A stretch of DNA of 64,000 bases from Acidobacteriota bacterium. Lineage in GTDB: Bacteria; Actinomycetota; Acidimicrobiia; ATN3. Location: positions 23,284-87,283 of the forward strand of contig QEUQ01000006.1 in assembly GCA_003577105.1 (NCBI GenBank). The letters are read 5' to 3'. The position numbers were made by a program, and so were the translations under genes. The notes below the pieces were generated by a model. That model was not told where the DNA came from and searched no databases. It worked only from the letters and a program-made list of their open reading frames with translations. Positions 44,529 to 52,415 of this stretch are shown here, piece after piece. Each line of letters opens with the position of its first letter. Position 1 is the first letter of the stretch.

Positions 44529-44998
44529 GCGCCCCCGAGGTCAAACTTCGCCAGGTTCGTCCGTCGGATTTCAAGTGGCTGATCAAGACTGCACTCAAGC
44601 GCGAATTCGCCGGCGTTCAGTACTCGTGGATCGAGTGGCCTCTCCAGCCAATTGCTGCACCGGTTCGGGCCGCGGCAGGCCCCTTTGTACCCGCATGCGT
44701 GATCATCGTTGACGGTGAGTTGGCCGGTTATATCGGCAGATCGCCGCTCTCGGGCAATCTCGAGTACTTCCTCTTGAACTGGGCCCAGGGGCGAGGCGTC
44801 GGGCGCAAAGCAATCTCCGAATTCCTAGCTCATCACCGCGCCGGAGACAAGGCGCGTAAGTTCGTCATCCGAAAGAAGAACAAGCGGTCGCTACGTGTCC
44901 TCCAAGGGGCTCTTGACGAACTCGGATGGAGCGAGAAGTCCGACTACAAGATTGTTGAAAAGCCCCTCCGCACGGTGGTTGAAGTCGGACCCGGTTGA
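44525..44998 (+). CDS. GNAT-like protein
   Basis: A 157-residue protein with an acetyl-CoA-binding-like loop (AQGRGVGRKAISEFL) and GNAT-type strands (ACVIIVDGELAGYIGRSPLSG). Its ATG overlaps the stop of the Fur-family gene (ATGA), so both are co-expressed. The substrate is unknown and the similarity to the family is modest. Confidence 0.7.
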   Translation: MSAPEVKLRQVRPSDFKWLIKTALKREFAGVQYSWIEWPLQPIAAPVRAAAGPFVPACVIIVDGELAGYIGRSPLSGNLEYFLLNWAQGRGVGRKAISEFLAHHRAGDKARKFVIRKKNKRSLRVLQGALDELGWSEKSDYKIVEKPLRTVVEVGPG

Positions 44999-45004
44999 GC
45001 CGTA

Positions 45005-46108
45005 TCAGTTGATTCTCAGCTGTGTGACGTAGATGTTTGTGGCCGAGAGCTGACCGTCGATCCAGACGCGGTCTCTCTCCTCGAGCGGAGATGAGTAGTT
45101 GTATACGAGCCACTCTCCCGTACCAACTTCGACTATTCCGGCAAAGGCCGTATCACCGCGGGAGGGAAGATCAGCGAGCCATTCGATTGTGAGCGTCTCG
45201 GGATCCACTTCCCATAGAGCTGTGCGCTTCGGCGTAACCCAGTAGGCGGCCTGAAACAGACGCGTCCGAAGTACCTGTGGGAGCGACCGGAGTCCGAGAT
45301 CGTAGTTGCCGCTGAGACCCGCCTGCCTGCGAGCAATCACGAAATAGCGACCCGCATGGGCGAACATGAGCGGAGAGTCAAGTTTGCGGCGATCACTCTC
45401 GAAGCGCCAGCGAGTCCAGTCATGAGCATCGGACCGACAGACATCGGTACCCCATCCCCCGTGGGGCCCCTCTTTGCGAGTCACCGCGAGCAAGCCGCCG
45501 TCGTTCAAGAGCGCGTAGTCGGTCTCGGTCCCTCCGGTATGAACGGCCCGCCTCTCGCCTTGGATGGGTGCCCAATGAAACCCGTCACTGCTCTCCCAGA
45601 TCTCCACCTCCGTCGGCCTGGGGTGATTCGTGTAGATGGTCTCGCCACCTGAATAGACCGACATGAGGGCGCGCCCTGCGATCACTCTCGGCCGCCAAAC
45701 GACATATCCGGGCTCGGAAATCGCAACCGGCTCGCTCCAGCCATCACTACCTCGGCGAGTCGCGAAGATCCTCCCGGGTTCAAACTTGACCGGACTCGTA
45801 CCGGCCTCAAACCAGTAGAGGAACAGCTGCTCATCCCAGAGCAGAAAGCGCGGCTCGCGAAGATCCCGATCTGGCGAGATGACCTTTTCAAATTCCCAGG
45901 TCTCGCCCATGTCCGGACTTGAGATGATGTTCACCAAACTCTCTGAACCCGCAAAGTGGTTGGGCGAAGTCCTCCAGGCCAGCCAGAGGCGGCCATTGTG
46001 GAGCGCAACATCGAGATTGTTGTTGGATCGCATTACGCGACACTTCGATGGGATGCGCGGGCCAGGTACTAACTGCTTTGTGTCACCGATCTCTATTCCC
46101 ATTGCCAC
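45005..46108 (-). CDS. Sialidase-like beta-propeller protein
   Basis: A 367-residue protein with no signal peptide. It has an Asp-box (SSPDMGETWEF), a weaker repeat ESSDGFHWAP, and blades rich in Trp, Tyr and Arg, such as LREPRFLLWDEQLFLYWFEAG, as in BNR/sialidase-fold proteins. Catalytic sialidase residues cannot be assigned from sequence alone, so a glycoside-binding or hydrolase role is open. It follows the znu operon on the same strand by 22 bases. Confidence 0.65.
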   Translation of the reverse strand: MAMGIEIGDTKQLVPGPRIPSKCRVMRSNNNLDVALHNGRLWLAWRTSPNHFAGSESLVNIISSPDMGETWEFEKVISPDRDLREPRFLLWDEQLFLYWFEAGTSPVKFEPGRIFATRRGSDGWSEPVAISEPGYVVWRPRVIAGRALMSVYSGGETIYTNHPRPTEVEIWESSDGFHWAPIQGERRAVHTGGTETDYALLNDGGLLAVTRKEGPHGGWGTDVCRSDAHDWTRWRFESDRRKLDSPLMFAHAGRYFVIARRQAGLSGNYDLGLRSLPQVLRTRLFQAAYWVTPKRTALWEVDPETLTIEWLADLPSRGDTAFAGIVEVGTGEWLVYNYSSPLEERDRVWIDGQLSATNIYVTQLRIN

Positions 46109-46130
46109 CTCGACCTCACTCCTGTCGCCA

Positions 46131-46946
46131 TCACTGTGCGGAGTGGCGGCGGCCCCCTACCCTTGACCAGATCGGAATCGCGACAACCATCGCCAAATAG
46201 AGCACGATCGCCAGAAGCACAATCGTCGCCCCAGGCGGCCAATCGAGGCGAATTGCCAGCCACACGCCTGCGATCCCACCAGACGCTCCGAAGGCCGACC
46301 CTAGGAGTAACGAGGCCTTGAAGCTCCTTGCAACGCGCTGGGCGGCAGCTGCTGGGATCACGAGAAGCGCCGCTATCAGCAGAACGCCAACGGCGCGTAT
46401 CCCGGCTACGACCACCGATGCTGCCAATGCCGTGAGCAGCGTTGCTGTGGGGCCCACCGGTACTCCCGCAACCGCTGCGGCCTTTTCATCTAGGACCATC
46501 AAGAAGAAGGTCCGATATCCAGCGAGCGTCACCAAGGCAGCACCCCCGAGCACCGCCGCGATCAACAAGAGGTCAGAGGCGGTGATTGTCAAGAGCGATC
46601 CGAAGAGCAACGTCAGGGCAGATGAGGCATACGACTGCGTGGCCGAGAGCATCACGACGCCCGCTGCGATTCCCGCGTAGTAAATGACCGAAAGCGCAAC
46701 GTCTGCTCTGGCGCGCGCAAACCTCTGGAGCCACTCGAGCAGTACAGCGCCGGCGACTGTGATACCAAGTGTCAGAGGCAGCGGCGAGACCGAGAGGAGA
46801 GCCGCGCCGGCCGCTCCTGCAAATGCGAGGTGCCCCAGGCCGTCACCAATCAAGGCCTGACGGCGCTGAACAATGAATGCGCCAACGACGGGCGCAAGCC
46901 CACCGACCAAGATCGCCCCGCCGTAGGCGCGCGCGATATAGCTCAC
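46131..46946 (-). CDS. znuB: Zinc/manganese ABC transporter permease, ZnuB-like
   Basis: A 271-residue permease with eight to nine helices and the family end ...LYLAMVVAIPIWSRV. GDGLGHLAFAGAAGAALL and VLLIAALLVIPAAAAQRVA are conserved ABC-3 motifs. It overlaps the ATPase gene by 4 bases. Confidence 0.9.
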   Translation of the reverse strand: MSYIARAYGGAILVGGLAPVVGAFIVQRRQALIGDGLGHLAFAGAAGAALLSVSPLPLTLGITVAGAVLLEWLQRFARARADVALSVIYYAGIAAGVVMLSATQSYASSALTLLFGSLLTITASDLLLIAAVLGGAALVTLAGYRTFFLMVLDEKAAAVAGVPVGPTATLLTALAASVVVAGIRAVGVLLIAALLVIPAAAAQRVARSFKASLLLGSAFGASGGIAGVWLAIRLDWPPGATIVLLAIVLYLAMVVAIPIWSRVGGRRHSAQ

Positions 46947-47743
46947 GGTTCTTCCCGCTTCGCCGGCAGGTCGTCACGTGCTGAGTAGAGGGCCTCGCTC
47001 TCATCCCAGAGAGACAAGTGCTCAGAACCGAGTCCGTGATGATGGTGAGAGTCTTCTTCATGGCGCGGCGGAGGGCCATCAAACTTGATTGCCCCTGCAA
47101 GAACAATCAAACGGTTCACAAGGTCGGCCAGCGGGCCGTACTCGTGGGCTATGAGTACGACGGTCTTGTCGTGTTCTGAGCAAAGGCCAGCGAGTACGTC
47201 TTTGAAGTGAATCCGCGCACGGAGATCAACGCCCGTCATGGGCTCGTCAAGGAATATCAGGTCCGGTTCGGAGGCGAGAGCCCTCGCGAGATGCACCCTC
47301 TGCTGCTGCCCACCGGAAAGCTCCCCGACTCGCTCCTTCACGAGATCAGAAATCCCGGTCATTTCCATTGCGTTACTCACCGCCTTCTTATCTGGCGTGC
47401 CCGGGAATCTCAGCGGACCAAGCCTCGCCCAGCGCCCCGCACTGACGACTTCGGCAACAGTCGCGGGAAAATCGACAGCCGAGTAGGGCCGCTGGGGCAC
47501 ATAGCCCACACGCCAGCGCTGACGCAGGCGCCGGGGAGGAACTCCGAGAAGCTCTATTGAACCCCCTGAGGGCCTGAGGAGGCCCAGCATCAACTCGAAG
47601 AGCGTGGACTTGCCGCCGCCGTTCGGACCTGTGATCGCTACGAATTCGCCCGTCGCAATTTCCAAGCTGACGCCGTCGAGAACAGGCTCGCCTCCGTAGG
47701 AAAACGACACTTGGTCGCAGCTGACAACGGGTCTGTCACTCAC
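46943..47743 (-). CDS. znuC: Zinc/manganese ABC transporter ATPase, ZnuC-like
   Basis: A 266-residue ABC ATPase. Walker A is GPNGGGKSTLFE, the signature LSGGQQQRVHLARAL, Walker B DLIFLDEPM. A His-rich C-terminal stretch (HEEDSHHHHGLGSEH) is typical of zinc systems and supports the metal call. It overlaps znuA by 8 bases. Confidence 0.92.
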   Translation of the reverse strand: MSDRPVVSCDQVSFSYGGEPVLDGVSLEIATGEFVAITGPNGGGKSTLFELMLGLLRPSGGSIELLGVPPRRLRQRWRVGYVPQRPYSAVDFPATVAEVVSAGRWARLGPLRFPGTPDKKAVSNAMEMTGISDLVKERVGELSGGQQQRVHLARALASEPDLIFLDEPMTGVDLRARIHFKDVLAGLCSEHDKTVVLIAHEYGPLADLVNRLIVLAGAIKFDGPPPRHEEDSHHHHGLGSEHLSLWDESEALYSARDDLPAKREEP

Positions 47744-48644
47744 ACTCCAGCGCCCTCCTCAGGGAGTCGAGATTTCCTCGCATCGCCGCCAGATAGTCCT
47801 TGCCTTGCTGCTGAATCTCGATCGGGTCAAGCTGGGCTGTACTCCCGCCTACCTCGCGCGCAAGGATCTCCGCGGCCGCTGTATCTCCACCGGGCTCGAC
47901 AAAGATCGTTGACGCGCCTGTTTCCCTGGCTACCCGTCGCGCGATCTCGAGACTGGCAGGTGTCGGCTCCGCGTGGGGTGAAAGCCCGCTGAGCGAGACC
48001 TGCGTCAACTCATAGCGGTCCGTGAGATAGCCAAAGGCCGCGTGAGAAACAATTATCGTTCGCCGCTTGCACGTCTTCAGGCCGGCTTTGAACTCCGAGT
48101 CGATCCGACTCAGCTCGCCCTTGAACTGCTCCAAATTGCGCGAGTAGGTACCGCGGGCGTCGGGGTCGAGGCGAATGAGCCGTTCAGCGATCCCCTCACC
48201 TGCTTCGGCCATCAACATCGGATCAAGCCAGAAGTGTGGATCCCTCCCCCCTTGGGCGTCGCCGCCAATAATGGGAGTCAGTCCCGCAAGAGCATCGTAG
48301 GTCTCACGACTTCCGATCGGGAGTCCGGCGACAGCCTTTTCGATTGACGGCTGAAAGCCGCCGCCGACCATCACGACGAGCTCCGCTGCCTGCAGCGCTC
48401 CGATATCGCGCGGGGTCAGCTCGATGTCGTGCGGCTCCGTACCCGGCGGTGTCAGATCCTTTACGACTACCTGCGCCTTGCCAACTTCGTCAGCTGCGTA
48501 TGCAAGTGGATAAGCGGACGCGACAACCGAAACGGTCGAGCTGCCAGCGCGCGTCGAGTCATAAGCTGCCGGAGTCTGGGGCTCAGAGCAGCCCGCAATG
48601 AATACGAATAGGAGACTGCAAGCGGCCAAGACGCGAATTCGCAC
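47736..48644 (-). CDS. znuA: Zinc/manganese-binding lipoprotein, ZnuA-like
   Basis: A 302-residue substrate-binding lipoprotein (lipobox IAGC) of the cluster A-I family. Metal-ligand motifs are GTEPHDIELT, DPHFWLDP, SHAAFGYLTDRY and the late EPGGDTA. The usual His-rich loop is short or absent. It is the first gene of the leftward znuABC operon, with a promoter at 48695-48723. Confidence 0.92.
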   Translation of the reverse strand: MRIRVLAACSLLFVFIAGCSEPQTPAAYDSTRAGSSTVSVVASAYPLAYAADEVGKAQVVVKDLTPPGTEPHDIELTPRDIGALQAAELVVMVGGGFQPSIEKAVAGLPIGSRETYDALAGLTPIIGGDAQGGRDPHFWLDPMLMAEAGEGIAERLIRLDPDARGTYSRNLEQFKGELSRIDSEFKAGLKTCKRRTIIVSHAAFGYLTDRYELTQVSLSGLSPHAEPTPASLEIARRVARETGASTIFVEPGGDTAAAEILAREVGGSTAQLDPIEIQQQGKDYLAAMRGNLDSLRRALECE

Positions 48645-48694
48645 TCGCGAGATCCTTTCGCGAAAGGTCGCGGTAGTTCGGTATTTCGTCAGTT

Positions 48695-48723
48695 AACTTA
48701 GACTCAGTCCCAATACGAGTCAA
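48695..48723 (-). promoter_or_regulatory. Promoter of the znuABC operon
   Basis: Minus-strand TTGACT (48723-48718), a 17-bp spacer and TAAGTT (48700-48695) precede znuA by about 50 bases. The 8-base palindrome AGTTAACT at 48691-48698 overlaps the -10. I could not recognise a Zur box. Confidence 0.5.
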
Positions 48724-48735
48724 GTGGTCATACTG

Positions 48736-49833
48736 CTACTTCCGGCGCCTCTTCGAATGATCACGCGAGTTCTTCTTCTGCGAGTGCTGGGCTCGCTTAG
48801 CTTTCTTCGAGCCTTCTAGAGCCCGCTTCCAATCCTTTTGAAGCTCCTTCAGCCACGAACTCGCCTCAGCCTCAAGGTCATCGGCCTCATCTTCCCCGAC
48901 GAGATCGATGAGTTCATCGCGGCTTTGATCGTCGGCGCCCTCGGCAACCATTCGCAGGGCTGCCGCGAGTGTCCATTCGTCTTCGACAAGAAGGGGCGAG
49001 TCGCGAAGCGCCGTGCCGAGCATTTGGCCGGCCCTGTCGATCTCGCCTGCAGCTGCAAGCATTGCAGCCAGCTCTACCCAGTTGGAGTCGGGTATATCGC
49101 ATGACCGCCTGAAATCCGATGCAGCCTGCTTTAGCTCGCGCAACTCACCCTTGGCAAATGCGAGATTGCATCTCTCGAAGGCGACTTCTGCGGGATCGGC
49201 ACCCGAGAGCGCTGCCTCGTCGAGCCATGCCTCGGCCTCATCGAGTGAGTCCTCAGCGATCGCTATGCCAGCCATCTCGGCGGCCATTGCTGCCACTCCG
49301 TGGCGGCGCATTGCGTGTTCTACCCACCACCTGGCAAGGAAGGTGTCTCCTCGCGAATCCCGATCGAGCAGCGCCCCGACAAGTTGCCTTCGGTTGTGCG
49401 AATCATCGGGGTCCACCGCAACGGCCTTCCACAGGATCTCGATGACGCTGTCGCTGTCGTCGGCGCCCAGTGCCTCCTCCAGCTCAGACGTCAACCGGGC
49501 GAGCTCGCGGCGCCTGCGCATCTTGCCGAGCGCTCCTGCGTAGCGACTTGGATCGGGCGTCTCGGGCGCGATGTCCTCGAGCAATTCGAAGAGGGCATCC
49601 TCGGCGTCGTCAAGACGGTCTGCCGGCACTCGCACACGGATCAGCTCATGACTTGACCGCCCCTCAAGGCCAACGCGGGTCTGAATGCCTGCCTCCTCTA
49701 GGGCGTCTTGCATGGCGTCGGCGCGCTTGGGCGTCAAGTACCGGCCGACTGCCGTCCATGAAGACTCTGGACTTTGCTCGGCTTCCTGCTCGTCGTCGTC
49801 AAGATCGTCGTCGCGGGAGTCGTCCCTGCTCAA
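48736..49833 (-). CDS. TPR-like cytoplasmic protein of unknown function
   Basis: A 365-residue protein. The N-terminus is acidic and disordered, then a small alpha/beta domain (GRYLTPKRADAMQDALEEAGIQ, VRVPADRLDDAEDALFEL) recalls DUF2007-like modules. Residues about 110-330 are paired helices resembling tetratricopeptide repeats, and the tail is strongly basic (Lys/Arg/Ser). No membrane segment. It ends 92 bases before znuA on the same strand but behind that operon's promoter. The function is unknown. Confidence 0.65.
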   Translation of the reverse strand: MSRDDSRDDDLDDDEQEAEQSPESSWTAVGRYLTPKRADAMQDALEEAGIQTRVGLEGRSSHELIRVRVPADRLDDAEDALFELLEDIAPETPDPSRYAGALGKMRRRRELARLTSELEEALGADDSDSVIEILWKAVAVDPDDSHNRRQLVGALLDRDSRGDTFLARWWVEHAMRRHGVAAMAAEMAGIAIAEDSLDEAEAWLDEAALSGADPAEVAFERCNLAFAKGELRELKQAASDFRRSCDIPDSNWVELAAMLAAAGEIDRAGQMLGTALRDSPLLVEDEWTLAAALRMVAEGADDQSRDELIDLVGEDEADDLEAEASSWLKELQKDWKRALEGSKKAKRAQHSQKKNSRDHSKRRRK

Positions 49834-49972
49834 AATGGTCCTTTCTGGTCATCAGTCATTCGCGAGGCATGTGCCTAACATGTTGGCAAGCACCCGCCAA
49901 GTGCGTCGGCAACGGAAGAACCTAGCACCGCCTCCAATAGTGTCACAGGGGGATGACAGAATTAGCAGCGTG

Positions 49973-50821
49973 ATGAAGAGTTTCATTGCCAATTTCCGGG
50001 GTTTTCGAGTTCGTCGTAGACGCGGCCGTCCATGTGAGGCCGGTGCACGGGGTGGGGCTAGCGCGCGAGCTGGGGTCGGTGCACGGGGTGGGGCCGGTGC
50101 GCGAGCTGGGGCCGGTGCACGGGGTGGGATCGGCGCGCGAGCCGGGGCCGGTGCGCGGGGTGGGGTCGGTGCGCCAGGCAGCGCCAGTGTGCGAAGCAGA
50201 GCTGGCATACGAGCTGCCGCGTTCCTAGCCGCACTTGCCGCATCCGGCGCCCTTTATGCCTGCGCGCCCGTAGAAGACGCGAATGATCAATCGCAAAGCG
50301 GCCGGCCTAGTGCCTCTTCAAGTCCACGACCTTCTGCTTCCGCGACAGCCCGAGGCCCATCGGCAAGCGCGAACTCACCTGCCCAGAGCGCAACTTCGGG
50401 AGATAACAGCGAACGCGAACAGCGAGTGGTCGTCAAGGTCATTGACGGTGACACCATCGACGTCGCGAGGCCCGGTGAAACCGCAAAGGAAAGAATCCGC
50501 CTGATCGGGGTGGACACCCCTGAGACGAAAGACCCCCGCAAACCCGTTCAGTGCTTCGGCAAAGAGGCTTCGGAGTTCACTTCCCGCCTGATCGGCAGGA
50601 CTGTCTGGCTCGAATACGACGTCGAACGCAAGGATCGTTACGGCAGGACTCTCGCACACGTCTTCCTCGACGACGGCGCATTCTTCAACTTGATACTTGC
50701 AGAGGAAGGCTACGCACAGCCCCTGACGATTCCTCCAAATGTCCGATACGCAGATAGGTTCGTCGAGGGAGCCCGCAAAGCACGCGAAGAGGGGCGGGGG
50801 CTCTGGAGCAGCTGCGGTTGA
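49973..50821 (+). CDS. Thermonuclease-family protein with signal anchor and Gly/Ala/Arg repeats
   Basis: A 282-residue protein from the ATG at 49973. After a basic start it has a repeat region of Gly, Ala and Arg (about residues 25-70), then a hydrophobic segment ending in a lipobox-like ALYAC, a Ser/Pro/Ala linker, and a staphylococcal-nuclease domain (VKVIDGDTIDVARPG, RLIGVDTPETKDP, ERKDRYGRTLAHVF). The catalytic Asp, Arg and Glu positions look intact. Having the repeats before the membrane segment is odd; a later start at a GTG after the repeats would remove them, so the translated status of the repeats is uncertain. Confidence 0.72.
   Translation: MKSFIANFRGFRVRRRRGRPCEAGARGGASARAGVGARGGAGARAGAGARGGIGARAGAGARGGVGAPGSASVRSRAGIRAAAFLAALAASGALYACAPVEDANDQSQSGRPSASSSPRPSASATARGPSASANSPAQSATSGDNSEREQRVVVKVIDGDTIDVARPGETAKERIRLIGVDTPETKDPRKPVQCFGKEASEFTSRLIGRTVWLEYDVERKDRYGRTLAHVFLDDGAFFNLILAEEGYAQPLTIPPNVRYADRFVEGARKAREEGRGLWSSCG
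50049..50174. repeat. 18-bp GC-rich minisatellite, seven units
   Basis: Seven diverged 18-bp units run without gaps from 50049. Alternate units begin GGGGTGGGG and GAGC(T/C)GGGG, so the higher-order period is 36 bp. Multiples of three keep the overlapping frame open when copy number changes. Runs of four G occur throughout the plus strand and could form G-quadruplexes. Confidence 0.85.
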
Positions 50822-50855
50822 CGGCAGTGGGGAGTAAGTCGCTCTAGCGGTCATG

Positions 50856-50887
50856 TTGCGACTGATATCACTTGCGACTGATATCAC
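50856..50887. repeat. Tandem 16-bp repeat after the nuclease gene
   Basis: TTGCGACTGATATCAC occurs at 50856-50871 and again at 50872-50887, head to tail. The rest of the 280-bp gap (50822-51100) shows no gene; its right end holds the promoter of the M23 peptidase gene. Confidence 0.75.
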
Positions 50888-51061
50888 TTCAGCTCCTGCA
50901 GGCACCTCGGATGCGAACCGAGCGCATGAGACCTAGATCTGAATTCAAGAACCGAACCGAGTGCCGGTCGAGTTCGCAAGATCGAGGTCCGAATCTGTGA
51001 GCTGAATCGGGCTCTCAAGGTCGAAATCTGGAATTCGAGAGCGAACTAGACCTCTCAAAGT

Positions 51062-51090
51062 TTGACTTGGCCGGCAAAGCGCCCTAGGGT
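51062..51090 (+). promoter_or_regulatory. Promoter of the M23 peptidase gene
   Basis: TTGACT (51062-51067), a 17-bp spacer and TAGGGT (51085-51090) precede the GTG at 51101 by ten bases, so the leader is only a few bases long. No ribosome site is visible, in line with near-leaderless expression. Confidence 0.5.
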
Positions 51091-51100
51091 CTCTTGACTT

Positions 51101-52339
51101 GTGGAACTGAGACGAACCCCGTCCCAGCGCAGGCTGCCTGTGATTCTCGCAGGCGTCTTCATGCTCCTCCTTCTTCCCGTCGGAAGCGCAAACGCGGCCG
51201 GAAGCGGAGGCTTTTCGGTGACCCCACCCGGCGTCCGGCCTGCGCCTGCCAACACATCCAAGAAATCTGGCAGCCAGCAATCAAGTTCCCCCAGCAAGCT
51301 GAGCGACAACCAGAAGAAGCAGGCAGCCAAGGAAGCTGAGCTCTCCGCCGCAAAGCAGACAGATCTTGAACTCGAGGCAAGCCTCAAAGCGCTCGACACA
51401 CAGCTTGGGGAATCCGAGCAGAAACTCGTTGCAGCACGGGCCCGGTCAGAAAAGGCCGATAGCGACGTTGCCGACGTCAAGGAGTCCATAAGCCAGTCGC
51501 AGGCCGAGGTAGAAAAGCACACCACCTCGGTGAATGCCAGTGCAGTCGATATCTACAAGCACCCCGACCGTGGAAGCGTCGACGCAATTCTTGGATCTGA
51601 GAACATTTCTGATGCAGGCAGACGCGTGGGCATGGTCAATCGGGTAATAGAGGCAGACCAGAGCCAGCTCCGGAGGTTGTCGGCACTCAAACAAGACCTG
51701 AAAGAAGATGAGGACCGACTGGTAGCGGCACAGGAAGAGGCCAGGTCCGCGAAGGAAGCACAGGAGCACGAGCAAGAACGCCTCGAGACGCTCAAAGTGA
51801 AGCAAGAGGCAACCCTCAAGGCCAACGAGGCTCGAATTCGTCAGCTCCAGTCCGAGGTAGATGCCCTAGAGAAGGAAGAGGCTGCAATTCAGGCGACTCT
51901 CGCTCGCTCCGGCGCGGCCACTCCAGGAGCAGGCCCGCAAGGAAACGTCAATGTCCGCGGCAATGGCAAGTTCGGCTGGCCCGTTGGCGGCCCTGTCACA
52001 TCCGAGTTCGGACAGAGGTGCCTAGGCGGCAGCTGCCGTATGCACAACGGGATCGACATCAGTGCCCCCACCGGAACCCGAGTCGGGGCTGCAGGGTCCG
52101 GCACCGTCATTTCGGCTGGTTCACAGGGCGGCTACGGCAACACGGTCATCATCAATCATGGAGATGGCTACGCCACTCTCTACGGGCATCTCTCATCCAT
52201 CTCAGTGACATCCGGCCAATCTGTTGGCAGGGGGACGATCGTCGGCACGGTCGGCAGTACCGGACATTCGACCGGTCCGCATCTGCACTTTGAGGTCCGG
52301 GTCGGCGGATCGGCGCAGAATCCACGCCTATACCTCTGA
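51101..52339 (+). CDS. Secreted M23 peptidase with coiled coil (EnvC/NlpD-like)
   Basis: A 412-residue exported protein with a cleavable signal peptide (FMLLLLPVGSANA). Residues about 60-290 form a coiled coil rich in Lys, Glu and Gln, as in EnvC and RipA-like regulators of cell separation. The C-terminal M23 domain has the zinc motifs HNGIDISAPTGTRV and HLHFEVRVGG plus HGDGYATLYGHL, all intact. It probably cleaves peptidoglycan cross-bridges or activates another hydrolase. Confidence 0.9.
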   Translation: MELRRTPSQRRLPVILAGVFMLLLLPVGSANAAGSGGFSVTPPGVRPAPANTSKKSGSQQSSSPSKLSDNQKKQAAKEAELSAAKQTDLELEASLKALDTQLGESEQKLVAARARSEKADSDVADVKESISQSQAEVEKHTTSVNASAVDIYKHPDRGSVDAILGSENISDAGRRVGMVNRVIEADQSQLRRLSALKQDLKEDEDRLVAAQEEARSAKEAQEHEQERLETLKVKQEATLKANEARIRQLQSEVDALEKEEAAIQATLARSGAATPGAGPQGNVNVRGNGKFGWPVGGPVTSEFGQRCLGGSCRMHNGIDISAPTGTRVGAAGSGTVISAGSQGGYGNTVIINHGDGYATLYGHLSSISVTSGQSVGRGTIVGTVGSTGHSTGPHLHFEVRVGGSAQNPRLYL

Positions 52340-52383
52340 ACATCTGGATTCAAGAGACAAGCACTCGCTGATCGGCTTGTGAC

Positions 52384-52408
52384 GGCCGGCCCCGGGGTGG
52401 AGCCGGCC
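52384..52408. terminator. Hairpin between convergent genes, candidate bidirectional terminator
   Basis: GGCCGGC (52384-52390) pairs with GCCGGCC (52402-52408) in the 76-bp gap between the M23 gene and the convergent CAP-domain gene. The T-tract is poor, so intrinsic termination is only possible. Confidence 0.45.
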
Positions 52409-52415
52409 TTGAAGA

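Noticed and set aside
46131..48736. Zur-binding box at the znuABC promoter
   Set aside because: Only an 8-base palindrome AGTTAACT was found; nothing fits a known Zur consensus well enough to claim it.
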